DNA of 64,000 bases from Thalassotalea sp. (GTDB taxonomy: Bacteria > Pseudomonadota > Gammaproteobacteria > Enterobacterales > Alteromonadaceae): assembly GCA_029237915.1 (NCBI GenBank), contig JAQWHD010000036.1:50949-114948 (forward strand). Reading direction: 5' to 3'. Within the stretch, counting starts at the first letter, position 1; the number at the start of each line of letters is the position of its first letter. The notes beneath the pieces were generated by a model. That model worked only from the letters and a program-made list of their open reading frames with translations, did not search any database and had not been told where the DNA came from. Made by a program: the position numbers and the translations under genes. This document shows positions 19,800-28,240 of the stretch, piece by piece.

Positions 19800-21158
19800 A
19801 TGTCTGGCGATAATTTGATTCGCGCACTATCAAAAAGGGAGGTTTTGGTACTAGCCGTTGGGGCTATGATCGGCTGGAGCTGGGTTATTATGACCGGTAT
19901 TTGGCTGAATTCAGCTGGTACATTGGGAACATTACTTGCCTTTTTAGTGGGTGGTATCGCTATTTTACTAATCAGTTTAACTTATGCAGAGCTAGTTTCA
20001 GCAATGCCTAAAGCAGGTGGTGAGCATGTATATACCGAGCGAGCTTTTGGTCGCCTTGGCTCTTTCATTTGTACCTGGGCCATTATTATGGCTTATATCA
20101 CCATACCAACGTTTGAATCTGCAGCCCTGCCTGTTGCCTTAGAATATATTTTTCCAGAAATTAAAATGGGCTACCTTTGGTCTTTTTTTGACGCAGATAT
20201 TTATCTGAGCACAGCATTAATCGGTGTTGTCGCCTCTATTGTTATGACGATAATAAACTTGATTGGTATCAGGTTTATGGCGGTGATTCAAACTACTATT
20301 ACTGCCGCCTTTCTAACTATTGGGTGGATGTTTTTAATGGGGGTAGCAAGTGAATTCAATTTAACTTACTTAACACCGTTATTCGTCGATGATTATAAAG
20401 GGTTCTTTGCAGTTCTAGCTATGGTTCCTGCGCTGATGATAGGTTTTGACGTTATTCCTCAATCAGCTGAAGAGATTAATTTAAAACCGCAAATGATAGG
20501 TAAAATATTAGTATTTTCAGTTGCTGTAGCGATCACTTGGTACTGTTTGATGAGCTTAGGCGTTGCTTTATCAATGACATCCTCAGACTTAGCTACTAGC
20601 ACTATGGCAACAGCTGATGCACACGCTAATGTTTGGCATGGCCAGTGGGCCGGTAATTTAACGGTAATTGGTGGTATCGCAGGAATTATTACCAGTTGGA
20701 ATGCTTTTATCTTAGGTGGTAGCCGTGCTATCTATGCACTCGCAAAATCTAATCTTCTGCCACCTATTTTTGCCAAATTACACCCTAAATATAAAACACC
20801 GTACGCTGCTATAATTTTCATTGGTTTACTTTGCTGTATTTCGCCTTTCTTTGGCAGAACCATATTAGTGTGGCTAATTAATGCTGGTAGTTTTGCTGTG
20901 GTTTTGGGTTATGGCATGGTTGCTTATGCCTTTTTGAAATTGCGCCAAAATGAGCCTAACATGGAAAGGCCTTTTAGAGTCAAGCATGGCAAGATTGTTG
21001 GTTGGTCGGCATTAATTGTTAGTATCTGTTTGTTTTGGATTTACCTACCTTGGGGCCCAAGTGCCTTATTATGGCCTTATGAATGGGTTATGGTTATTGG
21101 TTGGGTGGTATTAGGCGTTATATTTTACCTCATGGCCAAAAGAAATAAGGTGTCTTAA
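19800..21158 (+). CDS. APC-family amino acid permease
   Basis: 452 residues with about 12 hydrophobic segments; inner-membrane amino acid/amine transporter of the APC superfamily. The first helix has the family's GAMIGWSWVIMTG unwound substrate-binding region, followed by ELVSAMPKAGGEHVYTERAFG, the consensus APC loop. The substrate cannot be read from the sequence. It is preceded by about 200 bases that include a predicted minus-strand small RNA; no ribosome site stronger than AAGGGTAAGT is visible. Confidence 0.88.
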   Translation: MSGDNLIRALSKREVLVLAVGAMIGWSWVIMTGIWLNSAGTLGTLLAFLVGGIAILLISLTYAELVSAMPKAGGEHVYTERAFGRLGSFICTWAIIMAYITIPTFESAALPVALEYIFPEIKMGYLWSFFDADIYLSTALIGVVASIVMTIINLIGIRFMAVIQTTITAAFLTIGWMFLMGVASEFNLTYLTPLFVDDYKGFFAVLAMVPALMIGFDVIPQSAEEINLKPQMIGKILVFSVAVAITWYCLMSLGVALSMTSSDLATSTMATADAHANVWHGQWAGNLTVIGGIAGIITSWNAFILGGSRAIYALAKSNLLPPIFAKLHPKYKTPYAAIIFIGLLCCISPFFGRTILVWLINAGSFAVVLGYGMVAYAFLKLRQNEPNMERPFRVKHGKIVGWSALIVSICLFWIYLPWGPSALLWPYEWVMVIGWVVLGVIFYLMAKRNKVS

Positions 21159-21186
21159 TGTGGTGAAATTTAGTGCAGTGTTTAGT

Positions 21187-21501
21187 TTAAATATGCTGGT
21201 AATCCCTTTCGACTAAACAAATGCGAACTTTATAACTGGTATACCAATCATGCTTCCCTTGTTGCTGAGCAATCTTATGCTCAGCATTAGACTTCCATTG
21301 TTTAATTGATGCTAAATCTCGCCAGTAAGATACCGTTATACCTATTTCATTCCTTGCGGATTCAATGCCAAGAAAACCTGGCTCTAGTTGTGCTAATTCA
21401 ACCATACGTTCGGCTACGCTCTCGTAGGATGGATCTTGTCCTTTAAGGGTAGACGTGAATATTACAGCGTAATAAGGTGGTTTAGGTGTATTAGCAAACA
21501 T
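21187..21501 (-). CDS. ABM-domain (antibiotic biosynthesis monooxygenase-like) protein
   Basis: 104 residues, a single ferredoxin-like ABM domain: YYAVIFTSTL, AQLEPGFLGIESARNEIGITVSYW, IKQWKSNAEHKIAQQQG and YTSYKVRICLVERDY match the usual small dimeric proteins of this superfamily. Some members are heme-degrading or quinol monooxygenases, but many have no known activity, and I assign none. It lies 19 bases downstream of the DUF938 gene on the same strand, probably the same transcript. Confidence 0.85.
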   Translation of the reverse strand: MFANTPKPPYYAVIFTSTLKGQDPSYESVAERMVELAQLEPGFLGIESARNEIGITVSYWRDLASIKQWKSNAEHKIAQQQGKHDWYTSYKVRICLVERDYQHI

Positions 21502-21520
21502 AGATTATAGCCTCTATCGT

Positions 21521-22135
21521 TTATTCTTTTTGCCAAATCAATAATTGGTTATTGGCTGGCATCTTAATGTCTTGTACTAATTGTAAGCCAGACTTTTGAG
21601 CTAACAATGCAATGGCTTCAAAATCTCTGACCCCACTTAAAGGGTCTCGTGCTTGTAGCCATTGCTGAAATTCTTCATTACTGGCGCTGGTGTATTTAGA
21701 GTTATATTTGAATGGTCCATAAATACAGACTAATGTATTTTCTTTTAAGCAAGTTGCCATGTTATCGAACATACGCTTAACCTGTTGCCAAGACATAATA
21801 TGTAAAGTGTTAGCTGAATATATAACATCGAATTTTTGTTTGGGCCAGTGCTCAGCTACATCAACGTTAATTTCAATTGGACTGATAATGTTAGCTAAAT
21901 TTGCCATACTAAAATTCTGCTTCAATCCCGAGATATACTGGGATTGGTCACTTGCTTGCCAAATGAGGTCTGGTCTATTCTGGCAAAAGTGAATTGCATG
22001 CTGCCCGGAATAGCTGCCTATTTCGAGTACAGCTGCGGAACTTGGAATATAGGGTAATAAACGTTCAAAAATTGCTTCTTGGTTGCGCTCACATGATGGC
22101 GAAAAGTTTATTAAATTGTGTTCGTTTAAGTTCAA
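21521..22135 (-). CDS. DUF938 family SAM-dependent methyltransferase-like protein
   Basis: 204 residues with a Rossmann-type methyltransferase fold: motif I is VLEIGSYSGQHAIHF, followed by WQASDQSQY and FDVIYSANTLHIMSW. The N-terminal FSPSCERNQEAIFERL and the GPFKYN segment are typical of DUF938 proteins. Substrate unknown. First gene of a two-gene unit with the ABM protein. Confidence 0.87.
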   Translation of the reverse strand: MNLNEHNLINFSPSCERNQEAIFERLLPYIPSSAAVLEIGSYSGQHAIHFCQNRPDLIWQASDQSQYISGLKQNFSMANLANIISPIEINVDVAEHWPKQKFDVIYSANTLHIMSWQQVKRMFDNMATCLKENTLVCIYGPFKYNSKYTSASNEEFQQWLQARDPLSGVRDFEAIALLAQKSGLQLVQDIKMPANNQLLIWQKE

Positions 22136-22218
22136 ACCTAACCTTTAAGTTTTTTATCGTTATAGCCATGAATATAGCAAAGTATTAAAAGCGGAGCTTT
22201 ATTTATTTGCCATAAAAA

Positions 22219-22238
22219 AGCCACTCAAGAGAGTGGCT
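22219..22238 (-). terminator. Terminator of the mscS gene
   Basis: AGCCACTC / GAGTGGCT stem with an AAGA loop, followed on the minus strand by TTTTTTATGG, 27 bases after the mscS stop codon. Confidence 0.85.
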
Positions 22239-22264
22239 GATATATTAGCAAACAATTTACAGAA

Positions 22265-23164
22265 TTATTCTGATTCGTAACTTGAAGCCGATGATGATGC
22301 CGAAGATGGTGCAGGGATCATATGCACATCTCTTTGTGGGAATGGGATACTAATACCGGCTTCATCGAATGCAATTTTTATTTTTTCATGCATATCAAAA
22401 TAAAATGGCCAGTAGTCTTCGCTGTTTACCCAAGGTCTTACAAAAAAGTCAATCGAGCTAGCTCCATGACCACCAACCCAAATGTCGGATTTAGGGAATT
22501 TTAAAGTACGTTTATCTGCTTCTAATACAGACTTAATCACTTCTCTTACCTTAGGAATACTATCACTGTAACTGACGCCAAAAACCATATCTACGCGGCG
22601 GGTTCTTTGGGTGAAATCATTAACTAAACAGCCATTCGATAATAAACCGTTAGGGATGAATATTTTACGGTTATCGAAGGTTACCATTATGGTATTAAAT
22701 ATTTGAATTTCTTCAATTTTACCAACATAACCTTGGGCTTCAATAACGTCACCGGCTTTAAATGGTCTAAAGAATAGGATGATGATACCACCGGCAAAGT
22801 TTGACAAACTGCCTTGCAGAGCTAAACCAACGGCTAAACCTGCAGCACCTAATAAGGCTATTAATGATGCAGTTTCAACGCCAATCATTGAGGCAAAAAT
22901 AACGATAACGATAGTTTTTAAAACAACACTAATAATGCTGACTAAAAATTTGTGTAGAGTTAGCTCAACTTTACGTGCTGTCATTGCCATATCGGCAAAT
23001 TTAACGATGCGTTTTACAACCCACATTAAAATGAAAAGAGTAATTAAAGCGACAACAAATTTTGTCCCGAATTGGATCACTACTTCGATAAAACTATCGA
23101 GATGTTTTTCAACTTTTTCCATGTCAATATCTTGTAAAATTTCAGAGGATTCGATCGCATCCAT
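22265..23164 (-). CDS. mscS: Small-conductance mechanosensitive channel MscS-type
   Basis: 299 residues. Three N-terminal membrane helices lead into the pore-lining TM3 (GLALQGSLSNFAGGIIILFFRPFKAGD), then the beta domain (VGKIEEIQIFNTIMVTFDNRKIFIPNG) and the C-terminal alpha/beta domain, ending in a Ser-rich tail (ASSSASSYE). This is the architecture and length of E. coli MscS, the pressure-relief channel for hypo-osmotic shock. A second, longer homologue is encoded at 39058-40215. Confidence 0.92.
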   Translation of the reverse strand: MDAIESSEILQDIDMEKVEKHLDSFIEVVIQFGTKFVVALITLFILMWVVKRIVKFADMAMTARKVELTLHKFLVSIISVVLKTIVIVIFASMIGVETASLIALLGAAGLAVGLALQGSLSNFAGGIIILFFRPFKAGDVIEAQGYVGKIEEIQIFNTIMVTFDNRKIFIPNGLLSNGCLVNDFTQRTRRVDMVFGVSYSDSIPKVREVIKSVLEADKRTLKFPKSDIWVGGHGASSIDFFVRPWVNSEDYWPFYFDMHEKIKIAFDEAGISIPFPQRDVHMIPAPSSASSSASSYESE

Positions 23165-23400
23165 AAAAAGACCTTTTTATTATTAAGTAAAATTTAATTA
23201 TTAAAATTAATGGTAGTTGATTTTATAAATATAATGATGCAAAAGTGTGAAATTGTTTGTAGTTTTTTGTAATCCCATCTTGATTGTAACGATTACTTTA
23301 TAGCTTAAAGGCTACTTTGTATTCGAACTATCTCTATATTTGTGGCTTTCTGATATCATCTGTTTATTAAAATCGTATTTAATTTATCAATGAGATTTAT

Positions 23401-23760
23401 ATGAAGTTTATTTTAGGCTTTGCCTTACTGCTTTTATTCCAATTGCTCGGTGAAATTACCGTAATACTCTTAGAGCTTCCTGTTTCAGGCCCTGTGGTTG
23501 GTTTAGTGCTGTTATTACTTACCTTAATTGTCTACGGTAGAGTAGGCCAACCTTTACATGAAGCATCCTCTACATTATTAGGGCACCTTTCCTTGTTATT
23601 TGTTCCTGCTGGCGTAGGTTTAATGTTGCACTATGAATTACTTGCCAAAGAGTGGTTCGCTATTTCCTCTGCCTTAGTGATAGGCACTCTTATTATGTTA
23701 GTGAGTACTGCGCTAATTATGTCGTTTACCAATAAGTTGTTCACTAAAGGAAATTCATAA
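23401..23760 (+). CDS. CidA/LrgA family protein
   Basis: 119 residues with four hydrophobic segments. FQLLGEITVILLELPVSGPVVGLVLLLL and LSLLFVPAGVGLMLHY, taken in parts, are the CidA/LrgA signatures. These holin-like membrane proteins act with LrgB; proposed roles are control of murein hydrolase export and, more recently, transport of small metabolites. The stop codon overlaps the next start (TAATG), so the pair is coupled. Confidence 0.9.
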   Translation: MKFILGFALLLLFQLLGEITVILLELPVSGPVVGLVLLLLTLIVYGRVGQPLHEASSTLLGHLSLLFVPAGVGLMLHYELLAKEWFAISSALVIGTLIMLVSTALIMSFTNKLFTKGNS

Positions 23761-24491
23761 TGCCTTTGAATGAAAAACTATCGGCCATTTGGTTATTAAT
23801 TCAATCATCATCTATCCCATGGTTAATGCTTACTTTATTCGCTTATGCTTTAGCGATGAAACTCTATAAAGCATCTAACTTTAATCCGATTGTTAATCCA
23901 GTTATCATCTCAATTATTATTACCATTGCTACTTTGCTGCTGCTGGGTATTAGTTATGAGCAATATTTTAATGGTGGTAGGTTTATTCACTACTTACTAG
24001 GGCCTGCAACCGTGGCTCTTGCTATCCCGCTATATCAACAATTACATCGTATAAAAAAGATGTTATTGCCAATAGTTATAACCTTGATTAGTTCAGTTGT
24101 AATAGGCGCTTTTAGTGCTATTTATATTGCTGATCTTTTAGGGGCGAGTGCATCAACTCTGTTATCGATAGCGCCTAAATCAGTAACCACACCAGTCGCT
24201 ATGGGAATTTCAGAAAACATTGGCGGCATTGTTTCTTTAACTGCAGGACTTGCTGCAACTACCGGAATTCTTGGTGCTATTATGGGGACCAAAGTGTTCT
24301 CATTGATGAAGGTTGAAGATGATGCTGTTAAAGGTGTCGCTATGGGATTAACTTCTCATGGAATTGGCACGGCTAGAGCATTTCAGGTGAGTAATGAAAT
24401 GGGCGCTTTTTCTGGTTTAGCTATGGCATTAACGGCTTTTACAACAGCGTTTTTGTTACCTTATTTATTGCAGTTAACGGGCATGTTATAA
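23760..24491 (+). CDS. LrgB family protein
   Basis: 243 residues, polytopic. The conserved C-terminal region APKSVTTPVAMGISENIGG and GVAMGLTSHGIGTARAF is diagnostic of LrgB/CidB. It is the partner of the CidA/LrgA protein encoded immediately before, with a one-base overlap. No LysR or LytTR regulator lies beside it, unlike in many bacteria. Confidence 0.92.
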   Translation: MPLNEKLSAIWLLIQSSSIPWLMLTLFAYALAMKLYKASNFNPIVNPVIISIIITIATLLLLGISYEQYFNGGRFIHYLLGPATVALAIPLYQQLHRIKKMLLPIVITLISSVVIGAFSAIYIADLLGASASTLLSIAPKSVTTPVAMGISENIGGIVSLTAGLAATTGILGAIMGTKVFSLMKVEDDAVKGVAMGLTSHGIGTARAFQVSNEMGAFSGLAMALTAFTTAFLLPYLLQLTGML

Positions 24492-24497
24492 AAAATG

Positions 24498-24527
24498 ACG
24501 ATGTACTTATTTTACTAAGTGCATCGT
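24498..24527. terminator. Bidirectional terminator between lrgB and the DM13 lipoprotein gene
   Basis: A 12-bp stem (ACGATGTACTTA / TAAGTGCATCGT, one G-U pair) with loop TTTTAC. On the minus strand CATTTTTTATA follows, ending the lipoprotein transcript; the plus-strand tail is weaker. Confidence 0.7.
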
Positions 24528-24550
24528 TGCATACTTTTAGTCTTAAGATA

Positions 24551-25462
24551 TTAAGGAGTAAATTCTAAATCACCAAAGTTAGCATTAAAATCTACGCACC
24601 AAATGCTTAAGCCCGTTAGATCATCTAAACCGTAGCCTTCAGGTAGTGTCAGCACTAAAGTCTCACTGTTATATGAACGACCATTTAATTTATCACTTAG
24701 TTTGAAGCCTTCGGCAAAATTACCATTTACACCAGCGTATACAAAAACGTCTGGCCCACCGCCGTCGTAATCAAAATTACTAATGGTTATAGTACAATCA
24801 TCATTTATCAGTGCAGAGCCTGAAACATTATGAGCTAATGTTTGAAAGTTGCCGCTGTATCCTACCTTGGCGTTAACACTGGTGCAGTCGTCGTTCATTA
24901 CCGGTAAATCAATACCTAGAGTTGTTTGTAAATGGTACTTAGCTTGTTCTGCAGAAATGAGTGATTGATGAACACCTGCACTATTTACAAGTAATTGGCC
25001 CACTTGCGTAGATAAATCATTGCTTGAAAAGTCGATACTAATCGCACTCGCTAAATTTCTAGATTGTTCTGAAATTTCAATGCCATTGTCGGCATTGCCA
25101 TCAACATCTAAAGATTGCAACAATCGAGCTAAATTACTAACTCGTTGATCATCAACATCATCAGTATTGAAAACATCAAGAGGAGTGAGTAATGACGCAC
25201 TTGGCACTTCAGGAAAAACAATACCCCCAATAGAAAAGGTTACCGCTTCACCTGATTGATACTTAAACTCACCATTTTCATTCGTTATGCCACTTTGTGA
25301 ATTTGTACTGTAAGTTAAACCTTGTACCGCGGAATCTACGAACTGGCCGGTAAATATTTCCGGTGATGTAGGGGAGGCTATCGGTTGATCAGAACTTGAA
25401 CTACCACCTCCACAAGCCGAAATAGTAAATAGCGGGAATAGAAATAATAACTTCATGTTCAT
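24551..25462 (-). CDS. Lipoprotein with C-terminal DM13 domain
   Basis: 303 residues. The lipobox TISAC puts the lipidated Cys at residue 17, followed by GGGSSSS, a flexible tether. The middle region (about 35-180) resembles the repeat found in bacterial surface proteins (FVDSAVQGLTYST, then NGEFKYQSGEAVTFSIG). The last 100 residues are a DM13 domain: ITISNFDYDGGGPDVFVYAG, YNSETLVLTLPEGYGLDDLTG and LSIWCVDFNANFG, with the conserved Cys. DM13 has been proposed to act in redox/electron-transfer processes on surface proteins; the function here is unproven. An AAAGG site precedes the ATG. Confidence 0.82.
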   Translation of the reverse strand: MNMKLLFLFPLFTISACGGGSSSSDQPIASPTSPEIFTGQFVDSAVQGLTYSTNSQSGITNENGEFKYQSGEAVTFSIGGIVFPEVPSASLLTPLDVFNTDDVDDQRVSNLARLLQSLDVDGNADNGIEISEQSRNLASAISIDFSSNDLSTQVGQLLVNSAGVHQSLISAEQAKYHLQTTLGIDLPVMNDDCTSVNAKVGYSGNFQTLAHNVSGSALINDDCTITISNFDYDGGGPDVFVYAGVNGNFAEGFKLSDKLNGRSYNSETLVLTLPEGYGLDDLTGLSIWCVDFNANFGDLEFTP

Positions 25463-25529
25463 AGCTGCAACCTTTAATTACTAGTGAATTAATATATACC
25501 GGTTAACTGCGAATTAAATTTCAAAAATA

Positions 25530-26201
25530 TTAATTATCTACTTTCAGTAATTCGGTTAGGCGTGCGATATCAGCTGTTAAAGAAACAACTTGTTGTTCCA
25601 GTCGCTCGACTCTATCTGCAAGTTCCGCTTGGTTTGTATGTGGTAATTGCGCTGTGGGTGTATATATTTCACTGGCAATTATCTCATGCTCACTAATATC
25701 CGAAAATAAATGTATATAACGTGATTCTCGTTTACCTGGTTCGCGTGCTAGTTTCTTAACGAACTCAACATCATTAAGGTTTTGCAATTGGTTTATAGTA
25801 ACTTCCACTTCGCTTACATCGGTAAAGTCAGCTAATCGATTAGTACGGGTTCTTAATTCACCTGGCGTTTGTGGACCTCGAAGTAAAAGTACGCAGATTA
25901 TAGCTCGTTGCTGAGGGGTAAATTGCAAGTCACTAAACTGGGTATTGCAAAAACGATGAATATATTTATTTACGCGCCCTGAAGCCATTTGATCTACCAT
26001 CAACAGGTTCATTTGTATTAATTGGTCAACTTCATTTTGCACGTCACTTTCAGAAAGAGACATTACCGGCTCGCGGTTACTTTTTTGGTTACAGCCATTG
26101 GTAAGAGCGTTTAGTGATAAAGGGTATTGTTCGGGTGTAGTGATTTCTTTTTCTAACATTACACCAATAACACGGCATTGTTGCGCTGATAATGAGATCA
26201 T
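25530..26201 (-). CDS. YceH family (DUF480) protein
   Basis: 223 residues, two winged-helix-like domains and a C-terminal coiled coil (ELADRVERLEQQVVSLTADIARL). EKEITTPEQYPLSLNALTNGCNQKSNREPVM is the family signature, interpreted in parts; LLLRGPQTPGELRTRTNRL is the second-domain signature. The family is widespread in proteobacteria without a demonstrated function. It is the last core gene before the island and would face the 3' end of yicC if the island were removed. Confidence 0.88.
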   Translation of the reverse strand: MISLSAQQCRVIGVMLEKEITTPEQYPLSLNALTNGCNQKSNREPVMSLSESDVQNEVDQLIQMNLLMVDQMASGRVNKYIHRFCNTQFSDLQFTPQQRAIICVLLLRGPQTPGELRTRTNRLADFTDVSEVEVTINQLQNLNDVEFVKKLAREPGKRESRYIHLFSDISEHEIIASEIYTPTAQLPHTNQAELADRVERLEQQVVSLTADIARLTELLKVDN

Positions 26202-26303
26202 ATTGATAGTACCTTAGGGTAGTTGGACTGACTGATATAACAAGTGAAATTATACAATACTTTGACATTTTACGAGAAAAAATATTTAGCGATAAATACT
26301 AAA

Positions 26304-26325
26304 AAGCCATACTAATGTATGGCTT
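26304..26325 (-). terminator. Terminator, probably the original yicC terminator
   Basis: AAGCCATAC / GTATGGCTT stem (TAAT loop) followed on the minus strand by TTTTAG. It lies 28 bases beyond the left copy of the yicC 3' end, where yicC's own terminator would sit in the uninterrupted chromosome. Confidence 0.75.
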
Positions 26326-26352
26326 AATAAGAGCTAAAACTTTATGTTAATG

Positions 26353-26373
26353 TTATTCAATATTCTGAATTTG
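26353..26373. repeat. Left attachment-site core (duplicate of yicC 3' end)
   Basis: A 21-bp sequence that matches the last seven codons and stop region of yicC at 32545-32565 with a single difference (C/T at position 13). Read on the minus strand it encodes the same peptide end, QIQNIE and stop, the difference being synonymous (CAG for CAA). This is the footprint left by site-specific integration at a gene's 3' end. Confidence 0.8.
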
Positions 26374-26631
26374 AATAAAGCTAACTTTTAATAGTCTTTG
26401 ATTTTAAAGCCCTGTAGCGGTTTTAACTCGGTAAAAAGTCTATTTACCCACCGTTTTACCCACCACTAGTAAAAAGTGAAACATCAATACAATCAATATG
26501 TTGTCATTGTATATCTAGTACTTGACTTGTTCAAGTTATAGACTGATTAGGAACTTTTTATTTAAACATTATTATAATAAAAACCGATTTTAGTGATATT
26601 GTTTACATTCACTTTTTAAAATGGATTTCAT
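26374..26631. promoter_or_regulatory. Left-end non-coding region of the island
   Basis: 258 bases without a gene. It contains the 25-bp repeat at 26443-26467 and, further in, a dyad ACTTGA (26520-26525) / TCAAGT (26531-26536) about 95 bases before the GIY-YIG gene start, in a position suitable for an operator. The rest is AT-rich. The region probably combines recombinase arm sites with the promoter of the GIY-YIG gene. Confidence 0.4.
26443..26467 (+). repeat. 25-bp direct repeat, left copy (candidate integrase arm site)
   Basis: TTTACCCACCG followed by TTTTACCCACCACT; it contains two TTTACCCACC half-units 12 bases apart and is identical over 25 bp, in the same orientation, to 32416-32440. 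Paired short repeats inside both ends of an island are the usual form of tyrosine-recombinase arm-type sites. Confidence 0.75.
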
Positions 26632-27462
26632 ATGGGTATTGCAGAAGTAACCACTACTAGATTAAAAGAATATTATGTTTACACTTTAGTTCATCGTGAA
26701 CAACAAAAGGTCTTTTATGTTGGTAAAGGTCAGGGTGAACGCGGTCATCAACATGAAAAAGATGCTGAAAATCTAGCGTCCGACAGTAGCAAAATTTCAA
26801 CAATCAACTCGATTAAGGTTAAAGGTGAAAACGTTGATGTTCGTGTGATTGGGCGTTTTGATAATGAAGATGCTGCTTTTGCCGTAGAAAGCACATTAAT
26901 CAGCTGGGTCTATGGTTTCAATAATCTAACTAACAGCGTTCATGGTCATGGTGCTGATACAGTTCGTGAAATTGGTGATTTTTGCGAAGTTGAAGGTCTG
27001 GATATCCCACTTAGAACCCGTAGAAGTAATGGTGAATATAGTGATGAAATGGAGCGAGAAAAACTTAAGAATGAAAGTGTGAAGCGACTTAAAGAATTAA
27101 GAAAGTATATTGAAAGTAAAATTAATATTAGCTTTGATGAGCCAATGCCTAAACCCAAGGAAAGCCCAAGGTGGGTAAGATATACACATACTCTCAATGG
27201 CGTAGAAGTACATATTCAGTGTAATAGTCAACTTGCAAGATTCAATGTGGGTATTAATGCATTATCTTCTCAAAAACAAGATTTACAGCGAGTTACTGAT
27301 ATATGTAATTACAGTGACTTAGATGTAAAAGCTAACGGTAAATATGCAATCCTTACTTCATCGGCAAGAACACGTGAAAAAGAAACTTGTTTGTATTATT
27401 TAAAGAAAATTTTATGCGAAGTGAACAGAGCCACTTACTTAATCGATAATAAGTTAAATTAA
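26632..27462 (+). CDS. GIY-YIG nuclease-like protein
   Basis: 276 residues. The N-terminal 105 residues form a GIY-YIG domain of the LEM3-like kind: YYVYTL (14-19), VFYVGKG (27-33), Arg37, Glu86 in AVESTLI and Asn98/Asn101 are the expected catalytic and structural positions. The remaining 170 residues hold a charged helical linker (about 130-175) and a C-terminal domain (WVRYTHTLNGVEVHI onward) I do not recognise, possibly for DNA binding. No other restriction subunit accompanies it. It is the first gene of the island and overlaps the convergent 27459-27767 gene by 4 bases. It may be a stand-alone nuclease of the element or a defence effector. Confidence 0.8.
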   Translation: MGIAEVTTTRLKEYYVYTLVHREQQKVFYVGKGQGERGHQHEKDAENLASDSSKISTINSIKVKGENVDVRVIGRFDNEDAAFAVESTLISWVYGFNNLTNSVHGHGADTVREIGDFCEVEGLDIPLRTRRSNGEYSDEMEREKLKNESVKRLKELRKYIESKINISFDEPMPKPKESPRWVRYTHTLNGVEVHIQCNSQLARFNVGINALSSQKQDLQRVTDICNYSDLDVKANGKYAILTSSARTREKETCLYYLKKILCEVNRATYLIDNKLN

Positions 27463-27767
27463 TCTGTAGTGAACTCTAACCACTTAGGCCAGATATCATT
27501 CGCGATTGCTGAATATATAGGTGCTGATTGATCACCAGCAATCGATGGATCAAACCATTTTAGTATTTCTTCATAAACAATCAATGCGACATCTTCATGT
27601 TTTTTGGCTGCTTTCAACCTTGGAAGAATGGTATCGACTTCAGGTGCATACTCATCAGTATTATCACCAAAATTAACACCCGCAGGATCATGAGTAAATA
27701 ATATGCTTTCGACTACTGAATATAGAGTTCCATATTGTTCTTTTAATTGATCGCGATGCAAGCTCAT
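27459..27767 (-). CDS. Small acidic protein of unknown function
   Basis: 102 residues, acidic, without membrane segments. HDPAGVNFGDNTDEYAPEVDTILPRL and the following helices resemble small proteins of the DUF1871 kind or immunity-like proteins; I hold this loosely. The ATG has AAGGTG upstream. It is convergent with the GIY-YIG gene, the two stop codons overlapping in TTAA, so the pair could be regulated by mutual transcription interference. Confidence 0.65.
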   Translation of the reverse strand: MSLHRDQLKEQYGTLYSVVESILFTHDPAGVNFGDNTDEYAPEVDTILPRLKAAKKHEDVALIVYEEILKWFDPSIAGDQSAPIYSAIANDIWPKWLEFTTD

Positions 27768-27862
27768 GATTCACCTTAATAATTGATTTGGTTATTTTTT
27801 AGTTGTTAATTTACAATAACTGATTAAATATAGATACATCAAAGATATGGAGTTAAATTGAA

Positions 27863-28240
27863 ATGACTATATTCGAAAAACAATATTTAGAAGCCACTAA
27901 GGGCATGAGTGAATTTGAAGTTGCTAGCTACAATAAAAAAATAACACATCAACAACAACGTAATTCATTAATTTCCACGTTACATGCAGCAATGTTTTCT
28001 GAAGCTTACGATTTCATGAGTGATAGCAATGTGGATGCAAAAGATAGAAAAAAGGGCATTTGTCCGATGAATGATGAATACATAGAAAAAGTAAATGCTA
28101 AAAGAACAAAGTTGGGGGTAAGTGAATTAGGCAAAAATGGCAATGAAATTGATAATTCATCTATGCAATATTGCTCCCAAATCACTGAAAATTTAAGCCA
28201 TGAAGAAATACAGCAATTAATAGAATCAAATAATGGTTAA
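27863..28240 (+). CDS. Hypothetical protein of the island
   Basis: 125 residues, soluble, with a charged, helix-rich composition (MTIFEKQYLEATKGMSEFEV...). A GGAG lies 10 bases before the ATG. It has two cysteines (KGICPM, MQYCSQ) and no motif I recognise. Codon use is AT-rich like the rest of the island. Its 3' end runs into the remnant of sfsA, the first reading-frame Met of which overlaps it. Confidence 0.6.
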   Translation: MTIFEKQYLEATKGMSEFEVASYNKKITHQQQRNSLISTLHAAMFSEAYDFMSDSNVDAKDRKKGICPMNDEYIEKVNAKRTKLGVSELGKNGNEIDNSSMQYCSQITENLSHEEIQQLIESNNG

